A stretch of 64,000 bases of DNA from Frateuria_A sp049727805 (GTDB taxonomy: Bacteria; Pseudomonadota; Gammaproteobacteria; Xanthomonadales; Rhodanobacteraceae): contig NZ_JBCNYA010000014.1 of assembly GCF_049727805.1 (NCBI RefSeq), positions 1-64,000 on the forward strand, written 5' to 3'. The translations under genes and the position numbers were made by a program. This document shows, one piece after another, positions 50,391 to 58,917 of this stretch; position 1 is the stretch's first letter, and the number at the start of each line of letters is the position of its first letter. The notes under the pieces were generated by a model, which worked only from the letters and a program-made list of their open reading frames with translations, made no database searches and had not been told where the DNA came from.

Positions 50391-50978
50391 ATGAATTCCA
50401 CCTCCCCGCTTCCGCCCGACGCCCACGCCCCCGTGGAAACCCTCTGCGAGGGCCGCTGGCTCAGCCTGCGCAAGCGCGGACGCTGGGAGTATGCCGAGCG
50501 CAACAACCCCGGTGGCGCGGTGATCATCGTGGCGGTGACGCCGGACGATTGCGTGCTGTTCGTCGAGCAGTACCGGGTGTCGATCCTCAGGCAGACCATC
50601 GAGATGCCGGCAGGCCTGGTCGGCGACCTCGCCGACCAGCTCGACGAGAGCGCGCTGCTGGCCGCCACGCGGGAACTGGAGGAGGAGACCGGCTACCGCT
50701 GCGGACGGGTGGATTTCATCCACGAGGGCCCCTCCTCCTCGGGCATGAGCACCGAGATGATCGCCTTCGTGCGCGCCCACGACCTGGTCCGGGTCGGCAA
50801 TGGCGGCGGCGACGAAACGGAGAACATCGTGGTGCACGAGGTGCCCCGGCGGGAGGCCGGCGCCTGGCTGTTCGCCCGCGCGGCCGAGGGCTATTCGGTC
50901 GACCCCAAGCTGTTCGCCGGGCTGTGGTTCCTGGAGCACGCGGAACAGGCCGGGACGCCGGCCCCTGACCCGGGCTAA
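50391..50978 (+). CDS. Nudix hydrolase (ADP-ribose pyrophosphatase-like)
   Basis: A 195-residue Nudix enzyme. The Nudix box shows the catalytic core ESALLAATRELEEETGY (E-x7-REx2EE). The preceding IEMPAGLVGD is typical of ADP-sugar diphosphatases (NudF/NudE side), as is the late PSSSGMSTEMIAFV. It follows the nuclease gene by 46 bp on the same strand. Confidence 0.87.
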   Translation: MNSTSPLPPDAHAPVETLCEGRWLSLRKRGRWEYAERNNPGGAVIIVAVTPDDCVLFVEQYRVSILRQTIEMPAGLVGDLADQLDESALLAATRELEEETGYRCGRVDFIHEGPSSSGMSTEMIAFVRAHDLVRVGNGGGDETENIVVHEVPRREAGAWLFARAAEGYSVDPKLFAGLWFLEHAEQAGTPAPDPG

Positions 50979-51049
50979 AGATTTCCTTCGAGCGGCCGAT
51001 TCCTGGGTTGTCGCCTCCTATCGACATCCCTAACGCAACGGAATCCGCC

Positions 51050-51400
51050 ATGAAAATCCTGCTCGCCTCCGCCCTGTTCCTGCTCGCGCCGATGGCCGCG
51101 CACGCCGCCTGCTCGCCCAGCGACTTCGCCGTGCAGGACTTCAAGATCGCCGCCAGCAGCGGCCGCCTGAGCCTCAAGGGCCAACTGGTCAACCATTGCG
51201 CCGAGCCCGCAGCCGCGCAGATCACCATCGAAGCGAAGGACTCCAGCGGCAACGTGCTGGCAAGCAAGAAGGGCTGGCCGGCCGGCACCGCCAACATCGC
51301 GCCGGGCCAGTCGGTCGAGTTCGACCTGGGCCGCCTGTTCCGCTACCAGTCGGACATGCAGAGCTTCACCGCTGGCGTGGCCAGCGTACGTACCTGGTAA
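51050..51400 (+). CDS. Small exported FxLYD-like protein
   Basis: A 116-residue protein with a clear signal peptide (MKILLASALFLLAPMAAHA-A). A beta-sandwich pattern seen in FxLYD-type proteins follows (LSLKGQLVNHCAEPAAAQITIEA, SGNVLASKKGW, IAPGQSVEFDLGRLF). Two cysteines may form a disulfide. Function unknown. A terminator follows. Confidence 0.7.
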   Translation: MKILLASALFLLAPMAAHAACSPSDFAVQDFKIAASSGRLSLKGQLVNHCAEPAAAQITIEAKDSSGNVLASKKGWPAGTANIAPGQSVEFDLGRLFRYQSDMQSFTAGVASVRTW

Positions 51401-51431
51401 GCATCGGACTGGATGCACCGGCAAAGCAGAG

Positions 51432-51452
51432 AGGCCCGATCGGGGCCTTTTT
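51432..51452 (+). terminator. Terminator after the FxLYD-like gene
   Basis: A short stem AGGCCC / GGGCCT with loop GATCG is followed by TTTTTG. A modest but typical intrinsic terminator. Confidence 0.65.
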
Positions 51453-51514
51453 GTTGCCTGTCGCACCGGTTTGGGCGGCCTTTCGCAAGGCCTCTCCCAT
51501 CCGCCCTTCGGGCA

Positions 51515-51538
51515 CCTTCCCCCGTGAACGGGGGAAGG
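51515..51538. repeat. Perfect 10-bp hairpin between FxLYD-like and M13 genes
   Basis: CCTTCCCCCG-TGAA-CGGGGGAAGG lies 14 bp beyond the M13 stop. It has no T-run but could protect the M13 transcript 3' end. It resembles the dispersed hairpin repeats at 46952 and 53766. Confidence 0.55.
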
Positions 51539-51551
51539 ATTCGGGTGGCAA

Positions 51552-53645
51552 TTACCAGATGTGCACGCGGTCCTTCGGATCGAGGTAGAGCTTCTGCCCG
51601 GGCTTCGGATCGAAGGCCTTGTACCAGGCATCGATGTTGCGCACGGTCTGCGCGCGGTAGCGTCCCGGGGCGTGGCCGTCGGTGATGATCTGCTGGCGCA
51701 GCGCCGCGTCGCGGGTCTTGCTGCGCCAGGACTGCGCGAAGGCCAGGAAGAAGCGCTGGTCGCCGGTCAGGCCCTGGATCACCGGAGCCGGCTTGCCACC
51801 GAGCGACTTGTGGTAGGCGATCCAGGCCGCGGTCAGGCCCGACACGTCGGCGATGTTCTCGCCCAGCGTCTGCTGGCCGTTGATGTGCAGCCCGGGCAGC
51901 GGCTCATAGGCGTCGTACTGCTCGACCAGCTTCTGCCCGGCGGCCTTGAAGTGGGCCAGGTCCTCGGGCGTCCACCAGTTGGCCAGGCGGCCCTGCGCGT
52001 CGAACTCGGCGCCGGTGTTGTCGAAGCTGTGGCTGATTTCGTGGCCGATCACCGCGCCGATCGAGCCGTAGTTGGCGGCCGCGTCGGCCTTCGGGTCGAA
52101 GAACGGCGCTTCCAGGATCGCTGCGGGGAAGTTCAGCGCGTTCTGCAGCGGCAGGTTGACCGCGTTGACGGTCTGCGGGGTCATCCACCATTCGCCGCGG
52201 TCGACCGGCTGGCCGAGCTTGGCCTTCTGGTGGCGGTATTCCTGCTCGACCGCGCGCAGGTGGTTGCCCAGCGCGTCATCCGGCTTGATCGCCAGCGCGC
52301 CGTAGTCACGCCAGGTCTCCGGGTAACCCACGCCGACCTTGAGCGATTCGATCTTGGCCTTGGCCTTCTGCTTGGTGGCCTCGGTCATCCAGTCGAGCTG
52401 GCCGACGCGCTCGTCGAACGCGGCCAGGATGTTCTTGACCATGTCCTGGACCTGCGCCTTGGACGCCGGCGGGAAATATTGCTTGACGTAGATCTGGCCC
52501 ACCGCGTCGCCGAGGTCGTTGTTGACCGCGCTGATCGCCCGCTTCCAGCGGTCGCGCTGCTTGGGGGTGCCGGTCAGGGTGTGGCCGTAGAACTCGAAGC
52601 TGGCGTCGGCATAGGCCTTGGGCAGCAGGCCGGCGCTGTCGTTGATGGTGTGGAAGGCGAGGTAGTCCTTCCAGGTCTCGATCGGTTCGCTGGCGACCAG
52701 CGCGGATAGGCCCTTGATCGCCTCGGGCTGCCAGGCGTCGATTACCGGCTGTCCAGCCAGGCCGGCGGCCTCGAAATAGGCGTTCCAGTCCATGCCCGGC
52801 GCCTTCTGCGCGTAGGCGCTGGTCGGCCACGGGTTGTTCGCCTTGTGCACGTCCTCGCTCTCGACCAGGCTCGCCTGGGCCTTGGCGATCTTCATCTCCA
52901 GTCCGAAGATGGCGTCGGCCTTGGCCTGCGCATCGGCCATGCCGGCGCGCTGCAGGGTGGCGCCGATGTAGGCCTTGTACTTGGCGCGGAAACCGGCCAT
53001 TTCCGCGTCATCCTTGAGGTAGTAGTCGCGGCTGGGCATCCCTAAGCCGCCCTGCAGCAGGTAGGCGATGTTGTGCGAGGGATCTTCCAGGCCCTGCGTC
53101 ACGAACAGGCCGAACAGGTGCTCGGTCTGCCAGTTGGTGGCGTTGATCGGGTCGACGTCGGCGCGCAACTGGCCGCCGAGCACACGCGAGAGGTCAGTGC
53201 GCGTGCGGATCGCGGCGATCTTGTCCAGTTCCGGCTTGAGCGGCGAAAGGCCGGCCTTCTCGATCGCCGCGGTGTTCATGAACGCGGCGTAGTAGTCGGC
53301 GATCTTGCGCTGGTTGCTGCCGGCCGCCGGATGGCTGGCGCCGGCCTCGCGGATGATCTGCGCGTTGCGCTTCTCGGCCTTCTGGAACACCTGCAGGAAG
53401 ATGCCGGTGCTGGCGCGGTCGGCCGGGATCACCGCCGTCTTGCGCCAGTTGCCGTTGGCGTAGTCGTCGAAGTCGTCGCCCGGCTTGACCGAATGGTCCA
53501 TGCCGGCCAGGTCCACGCCCATCGCGTGGGCGGCCATGGCGCCCGCCGGCGCCTTGCCTTGCTGGGCCGCCGCCGCGAACGCACCCGCACTCACCGCCGA
53601 ACCGCACAGCATTGCGGTCGCCACCATCCATCGCATCGCTTGCAT
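51552..53645 (-). CDS. Exported M13 (neprilysin/PepO-type) metallopeptidase
   Basis: A 697-residue peptidase with a signal peptide (to about AFAAAA). The M13 N-terminal domain follows (DDFDDYANGNWRKTAVIPADR), then the catalytic C-terminal domain with HEISHSFD (His535, Glu536, His539) and the third ligand in GENIADVSG (Glu about 595). The C-terminus DPKDRVHIW has the terminal W typical of many M13 enzymes. These zinc enzymes cut oligopeptides, here probably in the periplasm. ATG 53645 has GGAG 7 nt upstream. Confidence 0.94.
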   Translation of the reverse strand: MQAMRWMVATAMLCGSAVSAGAFAAAAQQGKAPAGAMAAHAMGVDLAGMDHSVKPGDDFDDYANGNWRKTAVIPADRASTGIFLQVFQKAEKRNAQIIREAGASHPAAGSNQRKIADYYAAFMNTAAIEKAGLSPLKPELDKIAAIRTRTDLSRVLGGQLRADVDPINATNWQTEHLFGLFVTQGLEDPSHNIAYLLQGGLGMPSRDYYLKDDAEMAGFRAKYKAYIGATLQRAGMADAQAKADAIFGLEMKIAKAQASLVESEDVHKANNPWPTSAYAQKAPGMDWNAYFEAAGLAGQPVIDAWQPEAIKGLSALVASEPIETWKDYLAFHTINDSAGLLPKAYADASFEFYGHTLTGTPKQRDRWKRAISAVNNDLGDAVGQIYVKQYFPPASKAQVQDMVKNILAAFDERVGQLDWMTEATKQKAKAKIESLKVGVGYPETWRDYGALAIKPDDALGNHLRAVEQEYRHQKAKLGQPVDRGEWWMTPQTVNAVNLPLQNALNFPAAILEAPFFDPKADAAANYGSIGAVIGHEISHSFDNTGAEFDAQGRLANWWTPEDLAHFKAAGQKLVEQYDAYEPLPGLHINGQQTLGENIADVSGLTAAWIAYHKSLGGKPAPVIQGLTGDQRFFLAFAQSWRSKTRDAALRQQIITDGHAPGRYRAQTVRNIDAWYKAFDPKPGQKLYLDPKDRVHIW

Positions 53646-53765
53646 CGCCTTGCTCCGCCGTGGAAACAGGCGCCCACGATAGCGGCGAAGGAGCAAGGGG
53701 GCGTGCATGACCTCTGGGCTAGGAGGATGAAGCTCCCGCTGCCAATGCGGCGGTCGCGCGCTCTG

Positions 53766-53794
53766 CTCCCTCTCCCTCCGGGGTTGGGGTGAGG
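53766..53794. repeat. CCCTCTCCC-type dispersed repeat, copy 2
   Basis: CTCCCTCTCCCTCCGGGG followed by TTGGGGTGAGG, a shortened relative of the repeat at 46952. It lies in the 226-bp gap between the M13 gene and the anti-sigma gene; no other feature is seen in that gap. Confidence 0.55.
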
Positions 53795-53871
53795 GGCCGC
53801 ACTGGCCTCGAGCCGACGTGGCTCTGAAGAGACACCCCGCCGCAACCCATGCCGCCGCGAGCCCCGTTGCG

Positions 53872-54324
53872 TCAAACGGGCTGCTGAGGATGGTGCAACC
53901 AGCCCCGGGACAGGCGGGACAGACCCAGGCATGCGGCCAGCGCCCAGACCCAAGGCTTGCCCAGCAACATGCCGACTGCCCCAAGGTCGAGCGAGGGCAG
54001 CCACTCGGCGCCATACAGGACGGTGACGGCCAGCGCGGCCAGTGCCATCGCCGCGGCAAGCAGCACGAGCAGGTCACGTTCCAGGCGGGTATCGGCCGGG
54101 CGGGCGGCCTTTGCCGCCTGCCGCGCCACCCGCCGTGCGAAGTCGGGCGGCAATTGCGCATCCAGCGGCTGCGCCAGGGCATGGGCCACCAGGCGGTAGC
54201 TGCGCAGTTGCGGCTCGCCCTGCTCCGGCGCGAGCCCGGCGCGTTCCTCGGCCAGCGCGCGCTCCTGCGCGGACCATTCGTGCGCGTCGTCGTCAGGCAA
54301 GGGGAAACGGGGATCGTGGTTCAT
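53872..54324 (-). CDS. Probable membrane anti-sigma factor
   Basis: A 150-residue protein with an acidic cytoplasmic N-terminal half (HEWSAQERALAEERAG, ALAQPLDAQLPPDFARRVARQ) and two membrane helices (LLVLLAAAMALAALAVTVLY and PWVWALAACLGLSRL). It overlaps the sigma gene by 4 nt (ATGA). Position and topology indicate an anti-sigma factor; no zinc-binding motif is present and no named family is recognised. Confidence 0.72.
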   Translation of the reverse strand: MNHDPRFPLPDDDAHEWSAQERALAEERAGLAPEQGEPQLRSYRLVAHALAQPLDAQLPPDFARRVARQAAKAARPADTRLERDLLVLLAAAMALAALAVTVLYGAEWLPSLDLGAVGMLLGKPWVWALAACLGLSRLSRGWLHHPQQPV

Positions 54325-54902
54325 ACGGCAACTCCCAGCCGGCCTTCGAGTACGGCGCGAAGGCGCAGGCGTGCGCGGAACAGGTGACTCTTGATGGTGC
54401 CGGAGGCCAGCCCGGTGATCGCGGCGATCTCAGGAATGCTGGCCTCCTCCAGATGGTAGAGCGTCAGCACGGTGCGCTGCACCGGCGGCAGCGCGTCGAT
54501 GGCGCCATGCAGGCGGCGCGCAACCTGGGCGTCGCCGAAGGCCTGCTCCAGGTCGAACTCGTCGCCCAGGTTTTCCAACGGCGAAGGAATGTCCTCGTCG
54601 GCGGCCGGCTCGAGCAGCGGTATGCGCTTGCGCTGCAGGTGGCGCAACGCGATCGAGTAGGCCACCTGCCCGATCCAGGACTTCAGCGCGCTCTCGTAGC
54701 GGTACTGGTGCAGGCACTGGTGCACGCGCAGGAAGGTTTCCTGGCACAGCTCCCGCGCGTCCTCCGGATGGCGGACCATGCGGTAGATGATGTGCCAGCA
54801 CAGGCCCTGGTAATCGCGCACCAGGCGCTCGAACGCGCCAGGCGCGCCGCGCAGCACGGCGTCGACCAGTTCACGGTCCGGGTTGGTGGGGCGCTCGTCC
54901 AT
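54321..54902 (-). CDS. ECF sigma factor
   Basis: A 193-residue RpoE-like sigma factor. Region 2 is FERLVRDYQGLCWHIIYRMVRHPEDARELCQETFLRV with YRYESALKSWIGQVAYSIALRHLQRKR. Region 4 is LPPVQRTVLTLYHLEEASIPEIAAITGL, with the recognition helix GTIKSHLFRARLRLR. A putative autoregulated promoter ends about 10 nt before the ATG, so the mRNA would be nearly leaderless. The partner anti-sigma gene follows with a 4-nt overlap. Confidence 0.92.
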   Translation of the reverse strand: MDERPTNPDRELVDAVLRGAPGAFERLVRDYQGLCWHIIYRMVRHPEDARELCQETFLRVHQCLHQYRYESALKSWIGQVAYSIALRHLQRKRIPLLEPAADEDIPSPLENLGDEFDLEQAFGDAQVARRLHGAIDALPPVQRTVLTLYHLEEASIPEIAAITGLASGTIKSHLFRARLRLRAVLEGRLGVAV

Positions 54903-54911
54903 CGCCCATGG

Positions 54912-54938
54912 GATACGCGCCAGGGGCAAACGGTTGCA
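54912..54938 (-). promoter_or_regulatory. ECF-type promoter of the sigma/anti-sigma operon
   Basis: Minus-strand TGCAACC (54938-54932), 14 bp, CGTATC (54917-54912). The AAC core at -35 and CGT core at -10 are the ECF pattern. It mirrors the promoter on the other strand. Confidence 0.55.
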
Positions 54939-54950
54939 AGTGTCTGCGGA

Positions 54951-54977
54951 TGCAACCGCCAGGCCGTCCATCGTCTC
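54951..54977 (+). promoter_or_regulatory. ECF-type promoter of the DUF6249 gene
   Basis: Plus-strand TGCAACC (54951-54957), 14 bp, CGTCTC (54972-54977). The -35 boxes of the two divergent promoters form a perfect 8-bp inverted repeat CGGTTGCA/TGCAACCG with 12 bp between. Spacing is identical on both strands. Confidence 0.58.
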
Positions 54978-55012
54978 TCTTGGCCCGAACCCTCAACACA
55001 GGAGCAGGACCC

Positions 55013-55339
55013 ATGAACTTCGGCGATCTCATTCCCATCACCCTCTTCATCTGCATCACCTACGCGATCAAGGTCGTCGTCGACGCCCGCGTGCGCCGGC
55101 AGATGGTCAGCGTCGGCGGCTCGGAAGAACTGGTGCGCTCGGTGCTGCAAAGCGAGGAACTGCGCCGGCGGCATTCCTCGCTGCACTGGGGCGTGGTGCT
55201 GGTGGCGCTGGGGATCGGTTTCGCGCTGATCCAGGCGTTCGGCTGGCAGGACCTGACGCCCGGACTGGTGGCGGTGCTGGCGGTGGCGACCGGTGTCGGC
55301 AACCTGGTGTTCTACGGGATTGCGCGGCGGCTGGGTTGA
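55013..55339 (+). CDS. DUF6249 membrane protein
   Basis: A 108-residue protein with three predicted membrane helices (LIPITLFICITYAIKVVVDA, HWGVVLVALGIGFALIQAF, LVAVLAVATGVGNLVFYGI) and a charged loop VRRQMVSVGGSEELVRSVLQSEELRRRH. This matches the DUF6249 type often encoded beside ECF sigma pairs. ATG 55013 has AGGAG upstream. It is the probable first target of the adjacent sigma factor. Confidence 0.75.
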   Translation: MNFGDLIPITLFICITYAIKVVVDARVRRQMVSVGGSEELVRSVLQSEELRRRHSSLHWGVVLVALGIGFALIQAFGWQDLTPGLVAVLAVATGVGNLVFYGIARRLG

Positions 55340-55341
55340 AC

Positions 55342-56298
55342 ATGGACGTCGCATCGGGCCCGGACGGCCGCGGCAATACCGGCGGGCCCGTGCGGAAGAC
55401 GCACAGGCGGATACCTCGCCTGGCCGGCATCGCGCTCGCCGCGCTCACCCTGCCGGTGGGCGCCCAAAGCCCGCCAGCGGCCCCGACCGGCGCATGCAGG
55501 CTCGCCGCGCTGCCCGCCGCCGACCTGCTCGTGCGCGTGCCCTTCGACGTCGTGGACGGACGCGTGTACGTGCAGGCCCGCGCCAACGGCCAGGGCCCGT
55601 TCCGGTTCGCGGTGGACACGGGCGCCAGCGGCACGGGCAGGCTCGATGCCAGCCTGGCCTCGGCGCTGCGCCTCCCCGCAGCCGCAGCGGTCGAGAACTC
55701 CGATGGCGTGCAGACGCAGGCGGCCGGTACGACGCATCTGGATATGCTGGCCCTGGGCGGGCTGGTCAGGCGCGACGTCGACCTGATCACCCGGGACTAC
55801 GCCGGCAAGATGGCCCCGAAGGCCAGGTTTGCCGGCATTCTTGGCCGCGACTTCTTCGCGGACGGCCTGTTGGTGATCGACTACCCGCGCAGGACACTCT
55901 CCTTCACGCGCTCACACCGCCTGTCGCCGAGGGACGCTGGCGCGGTCACCTACCAGCGTCCGTTCCGCGTCGCGGCGAGCATCGGTCCGCTGCAGACCGA
56001 GGCCAACCTCGATACAGGCGCCAACGCGTCGCTGGTGTTGCCGGCAGCGCTCTATCCGAAGGTGGAGGCCAGCGGCCTGATGCAGGGTCCCGAGGGCAGG
56101 CTCACCAACACCGTGATCGACACCGAGCGGACCCGCCTGAAAGATCCCGTCCGCATCGGTGCGATCGCGCTGACCGGCGTCGATGCGCTCGTTTCCCGGC
56201 GCTTTCCCGAACTGCTGGTCGGCAGCCGGATCCTGAGCCGGTTCGTGCTGGTCATCGACCAGCGCAGCCGGAGCGTCGCGCTCTGCCCCGGCGACTGA
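55342..56298 (+). CDS. Exported retropepsin-like aspartic protease, two-domain
   Basis: A 318-residue protein with a signal-like N-terminal segment (RIPRLAGIALAALTLPVGAQ). It contains two retropepsin-type halves: FAVDTGASGTGRLD with a late ILGRDFFADGLLVIDY, and ANLDTGANASLVLP with LVGSRILSRFVLVID. Having both DTGA motifs in one chain is like a single-chain pepsin-type pair. The ATG follows the DUF6249 stop by 2 nt, so the two may share the ECF promoter. The substrate is unknown. Confidence 0.83.
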   Translation: MDVASGPDGRGNTGGPVRKTHRRIPRLAGIALAALTLPVGAQSPPAAPTGACRLAALPAADLLVRVPFDVVDGRVYVQARANGQGPFRFAVDTGASGTGRLDASLASALRLPAAAAVENSDGVQTQAAGTTHLDMLALGGLVRRDVDLITRDYAGKMAPKARFAGILGRDFFADGLLVIDYPRRTLSFTRSHRLSPRDAGAVTYQRPFRVAASIGPLQTEANLDTGANASLVLPAALYPKVEASGLMQGPEGRLTNTVIDTERTRLKDPVRIGAIALTGVDALVSRRFPELLVGSRILSRFVLVIDQRSRSVALCPGD

Positions 56299-56309
56299 CC
56301 CCAAGCGGG

Positions 56310-56615
56310 TCAGTGCAGCACGAACAGCTTGTCGAAGCCGGCCACGCGCAGCGTGCCGCGCAGTTCGTCGCGGGCGTTGACGATGCGGATCTCGGCGCGG
56401 TCGGCGCCCGCATGCTCGCGCAACAGCAGCAGCATGCCCAACGCGGAGCTATCCATGCGGGTCACTTCGCCCAGGTCGATCACGTAGCTGCGCGCCTTGA
56501 CCCCGGAGCCCAGGCAGGCGTCGTGGAAGTCGCGGTGCATGCTGAAGTCGAAGTGCTCGCCCAGATGCAGGGTCAGGCAATCGGTGTCGCTGTCGTGGTG
56601 GACATTGATGCTCAT
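56310..56615 (-). CDS. STAS-domain protein (anti-sigma factor antagonist-like)
   Basis: A 101-residue single STAS domain. The phosphorylatable serine region is VTRMDSSALGMLLLLRE (Asp55, Ser56). It could act in a partner-switching pathway or as a chemotaxis-linked regulator. It is the last gene of the minus-strand chemotaxis cluster, 12 bp after the transducer-like gene. Confidence 0.85.
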   Translation of the reverse strand: MSINVHHDSDTDCLTLHLGEHFDFSMHRDFHDACLGSGVKARSYVIDLGEVTRMDSSALGMLLLLREHAGADRAEIRIVNARDELRGTLRVAGFDKLFVLH

Positions 56616-56627
56616 GGCGCAGGTTCC

Positions 56628-57800
56628 TTAAAAGAGTTCGATCTCGCCGGCGTCCATCGAGCTCTGCAGCGCGGGGCCGCGCGACCGCAGGCGGGCCTTC
56701 TCGCGCTGGATCGCCAGGCGGGCGCGCACGCGCTGGGCGCGCGCTTCCAGCGCCTCGGCGTCGATCCGGCTGCAGGCCAGCTCCTCGATGTCGCGGGTGC
56801 AGTCGGCGGTGATCTCCTGCAGCTCGACCAGGCGCGTGCGGGTCTGCTGCAGGAGCTGGCTCAGGATGTCCTCGAACTGCAGCGAGCGGATCGTGGTGGA
56901 GACGTCGCTGCCCAGGCCGCGGTTGATCTCCACCACCTGGTCGGCGACCGCGCTGGTGCGCGCGTCCGACTCGGTGACGTGGGCCATCATCGCGTCGATG
57001 CCGCCCTTGGCCGACAGCGCGACGTTGAGATCCTGCGAGGCCATCGTGCCGACCAGCCCGCGCAGTTGCTCCATCGCGGCGCGCGCACGCTCGACGTGGC
57101 TGCCGATCTGCTCGTTGAACTGGTTGGAGTTGCTGGCCAGGTTGCGGATCTCGCCGGCCACCACCGCGAAGCCGCGGCCGGATTCGCCCGCGCGCGCCGC
57201 CTCGATCGAGGCGTTCAGCGCCAGCAGGTTGGTCTCCTCGGCGATGGTGTTGACGTTCTTCAGCAGGCCGAACACCGCGTCCATTTCCTTGGCCATGCCG
57301 TCGATGCGGTAGACGATGCGCAGGCTCTCGCGCGACATCTGCACGATCATGCCGACGAAATGCTCCAGCAGGTCGCCGGTCCGCGCGGCGAAGTCCTGCA
57401 CCGAGACGCCGCCGTTCTGCACGTCGATGATCTGCTTGAGCAGCGACTGCTGCAGGCCGGTCTTCTGCGACAGGCCGTCGAAGCCGCCGCCCAGTTCCTG
57501 CACCGCGTCGCGCAGCAGGTCCAGGCCCTGGTGCAGTTCGCGCGTGGCGTGACCGAGTTCGTCGACCAGCGCGCTGCGCACGTCTTCGAGCGCCTCGCGT
57601 ACCGGCGTGCTGTCGACCTCGACCGGCACCTCGACCGGCGCGGTGCGGCGCGCCTCGACGATCCACGCGGCGGCCAGCGCAATCACCAGCAGCGGCGCGA
57701 GCCAGGCCGGATGCCACAGCAGGCTGACCAGCAGCGCCAGGGCGCTTGCCGAAAACCCGATCAGGTGGCGGGTGTGGAAGAAGGAGAGGATGGCGTTCAT
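56628..57800 (-). CDS. Methyl-accepting chemotaxis protein-like transducer without sensor domain
   Basis: A 390-residue protein. Two adjacent N-terminal membrane segments (about residues 12-50) have almost no periplasmic loop. A long helical region follows, then a signalling core NTIAEETNLLALNASIEAARAGESGRGFAVVAGEIRNLA. There is no HAMP or periplasmic ligand domain. The C-terminus is GEIELF, very like the GEVELF end of CheD in this cluster. It may be an internal-signal or scaffold transducer. Confidence 0.82.
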   Translation of the reverse strand: MNAILSFFHTRHLIGFSASALALLVSLLWHPAWLAPLLVIALAAAWIVEARRTAPVEVPVEVDSTPVREALEDVRSALVDELGHATRELHQGLDLLRDAVQELGGGFDGLSQKTGLQQSLLKQIIDVQNGGVSVQDFAARTGDLLEHFVGMIVQMSRESLRIVYRIDGMAKEMDAVFGLLKNVNTIAEETNLLALNASIEAARAGESGRGFAVVAGEIRNLASNSNQFNEQIGSHVERARAAMEQLRGLVGTMASQDLNVALSAKGGIDAMMAHVTESDARTSAVADQVVEINRGLGSDVSTTIRSLQFEDILSQLLQQTRTRLVELQEITADCTRDIEELACSRIDAEALEARAQRVRARLAIQREKARLRSRGPALQSSMDAGEIELF

Positions 57801-57816
57801 GGAATTGCTTCCGCGA

Positions 57817-58917
57817 TCAAAGGGCGGCGGCGCGGGGTGCGCTGTCGAGGGGTTGGCGCGCCAGCCGGAGCAGGCGCGCGGCAATCTGGTCCAGCGGCAG
57901 CGCTTCGCGCGCGGCGCCGAGCTTGTAGGCGGCACCGGGCATGCCCCAAACCACCGAGGAATCTTCGTCCTGCACCAGCGTGGCGGCGCCGGCCTGGTGC
58001 AGCTCGAGCAGGCCGCGCGCGCCATCGTCGCCCATGCCGGTGAGCAGCGCGGCGACGGTGGCCTTGCCGACGCTGGCCGCCATCGAGCGGAACAGCACGT
58101 CGACCGACGGCTTGTGGCGGTTCACCGGCGGGCCGTCGTGCAGGCGGCAGACGTGCTTGGCGCCGTCCCACATCACCAGCAGGTGCTGGCTGCCGGGCGC
58201 AATGTAGGCGTGGCCCTGCTGGATCGGCTGGCCGTCGTGCGCCTCGCACACGCGCATCGCCGAGCAGTTGTCCATGCGCGTGGCGAACGGGCCGCTGAAG
58301 GCGGCGGGAATGTGCTGGGTGATCACGATCGGCGGTGCGTCCGGCGGCATCGCCTCGAGCACCACGCGGATCGCCTCGGTGCCGCCGGTGGAGGCCCCGA
58401 TGGCGATGATCGGACTGCCGCCGCGCGTGCCGGCCGACTGCGACAGCGGCAACACGGCATCGGCGGACAGCCGCGGCGCCACGTCGAGCTTGCGTACCGC
58501 GGTGCGGGCGCGCGGCTTCGAGCGCGCCGCCGTCACCACCTTGGCGCAGATCTCCTGCGCACTGCCGGCGAACGTGCCGGCCAGGTCGCTGGCGGGCTTG
58601 GCGAAGAAATCCACCGCGCCCAGTTCCAGCGCGCGCAGGGTGACCTCGGCGCCCTGCTCGGTCAGCGACGACACCATCACCACTGGCATCGGCCGCAGCC
58701 GCATCAGGTTTTCCAGGAAGGTCAGCCCATCCATGCGCGGCATCTCGACGTCGAGCGTGAGCACGTCGGGGTTCAGCTGCTTGATCTTGTCGCGCGCGAT
58801 CAGCGGATCGGCCGCGGTGCCGACCACCTCGATGCGCGGATCGGAGGCAAGCATGGTCGACAGGAGCTTGCGCACCAGTGCGGAATCGTCGACTACCAGT
58901 ACTCGCACTTTGTCCAT
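57817..58917 (-). CDS. cheB: Chemotaxis protein-glutamate methylesterase CheB
   Basis: A 366-residue response regulator-methylesterase. The receiver domain has VVDDSALVR, phospho-acceptor Asp56 in TLDVEMPRMDG and KPASD. A linker leads to the esterase domain with Ser176 in GASTGGTEAI, His in QHIPAAFSG and Asp in GMGDDGARGLL. CheB removes methyl groups from transducers. It lies downstream of cheD after 135 bp without a gene. Confidence 0.95.
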   Translation of the reverse strand: MDKVRVLVVDDSALVRKLLSTMLASDPRIEVVGTAADPLIARDKIKQLNPDVLTLDVEMPRMDGLTFLENLMRLRPMPVVMVSSLTEQGAEVTLRALELGAVDFFAKPASDLAGTFAGSAQEICAKVVTAARSKPRARTAVRKLDVAPRLSADAVLPLSQSAGTRGGSPIIAIGASTGGTEAIRVVLEAMPPDAPPIVITQHIPAAFSGPFATRMDNCSAMRVCEAHDGQPIQQGHAYIAPGSQHLLVMWDGAKHVCRLHDGPPVNRHKPSVDVLFRSMAASVGKATVAALLTGMGDDGARGLLELHQAGAATLVQDEDSSVVWGMPGAAYKLGAAREALPLDQIAARLLRLARQPLDSAPRAAAL

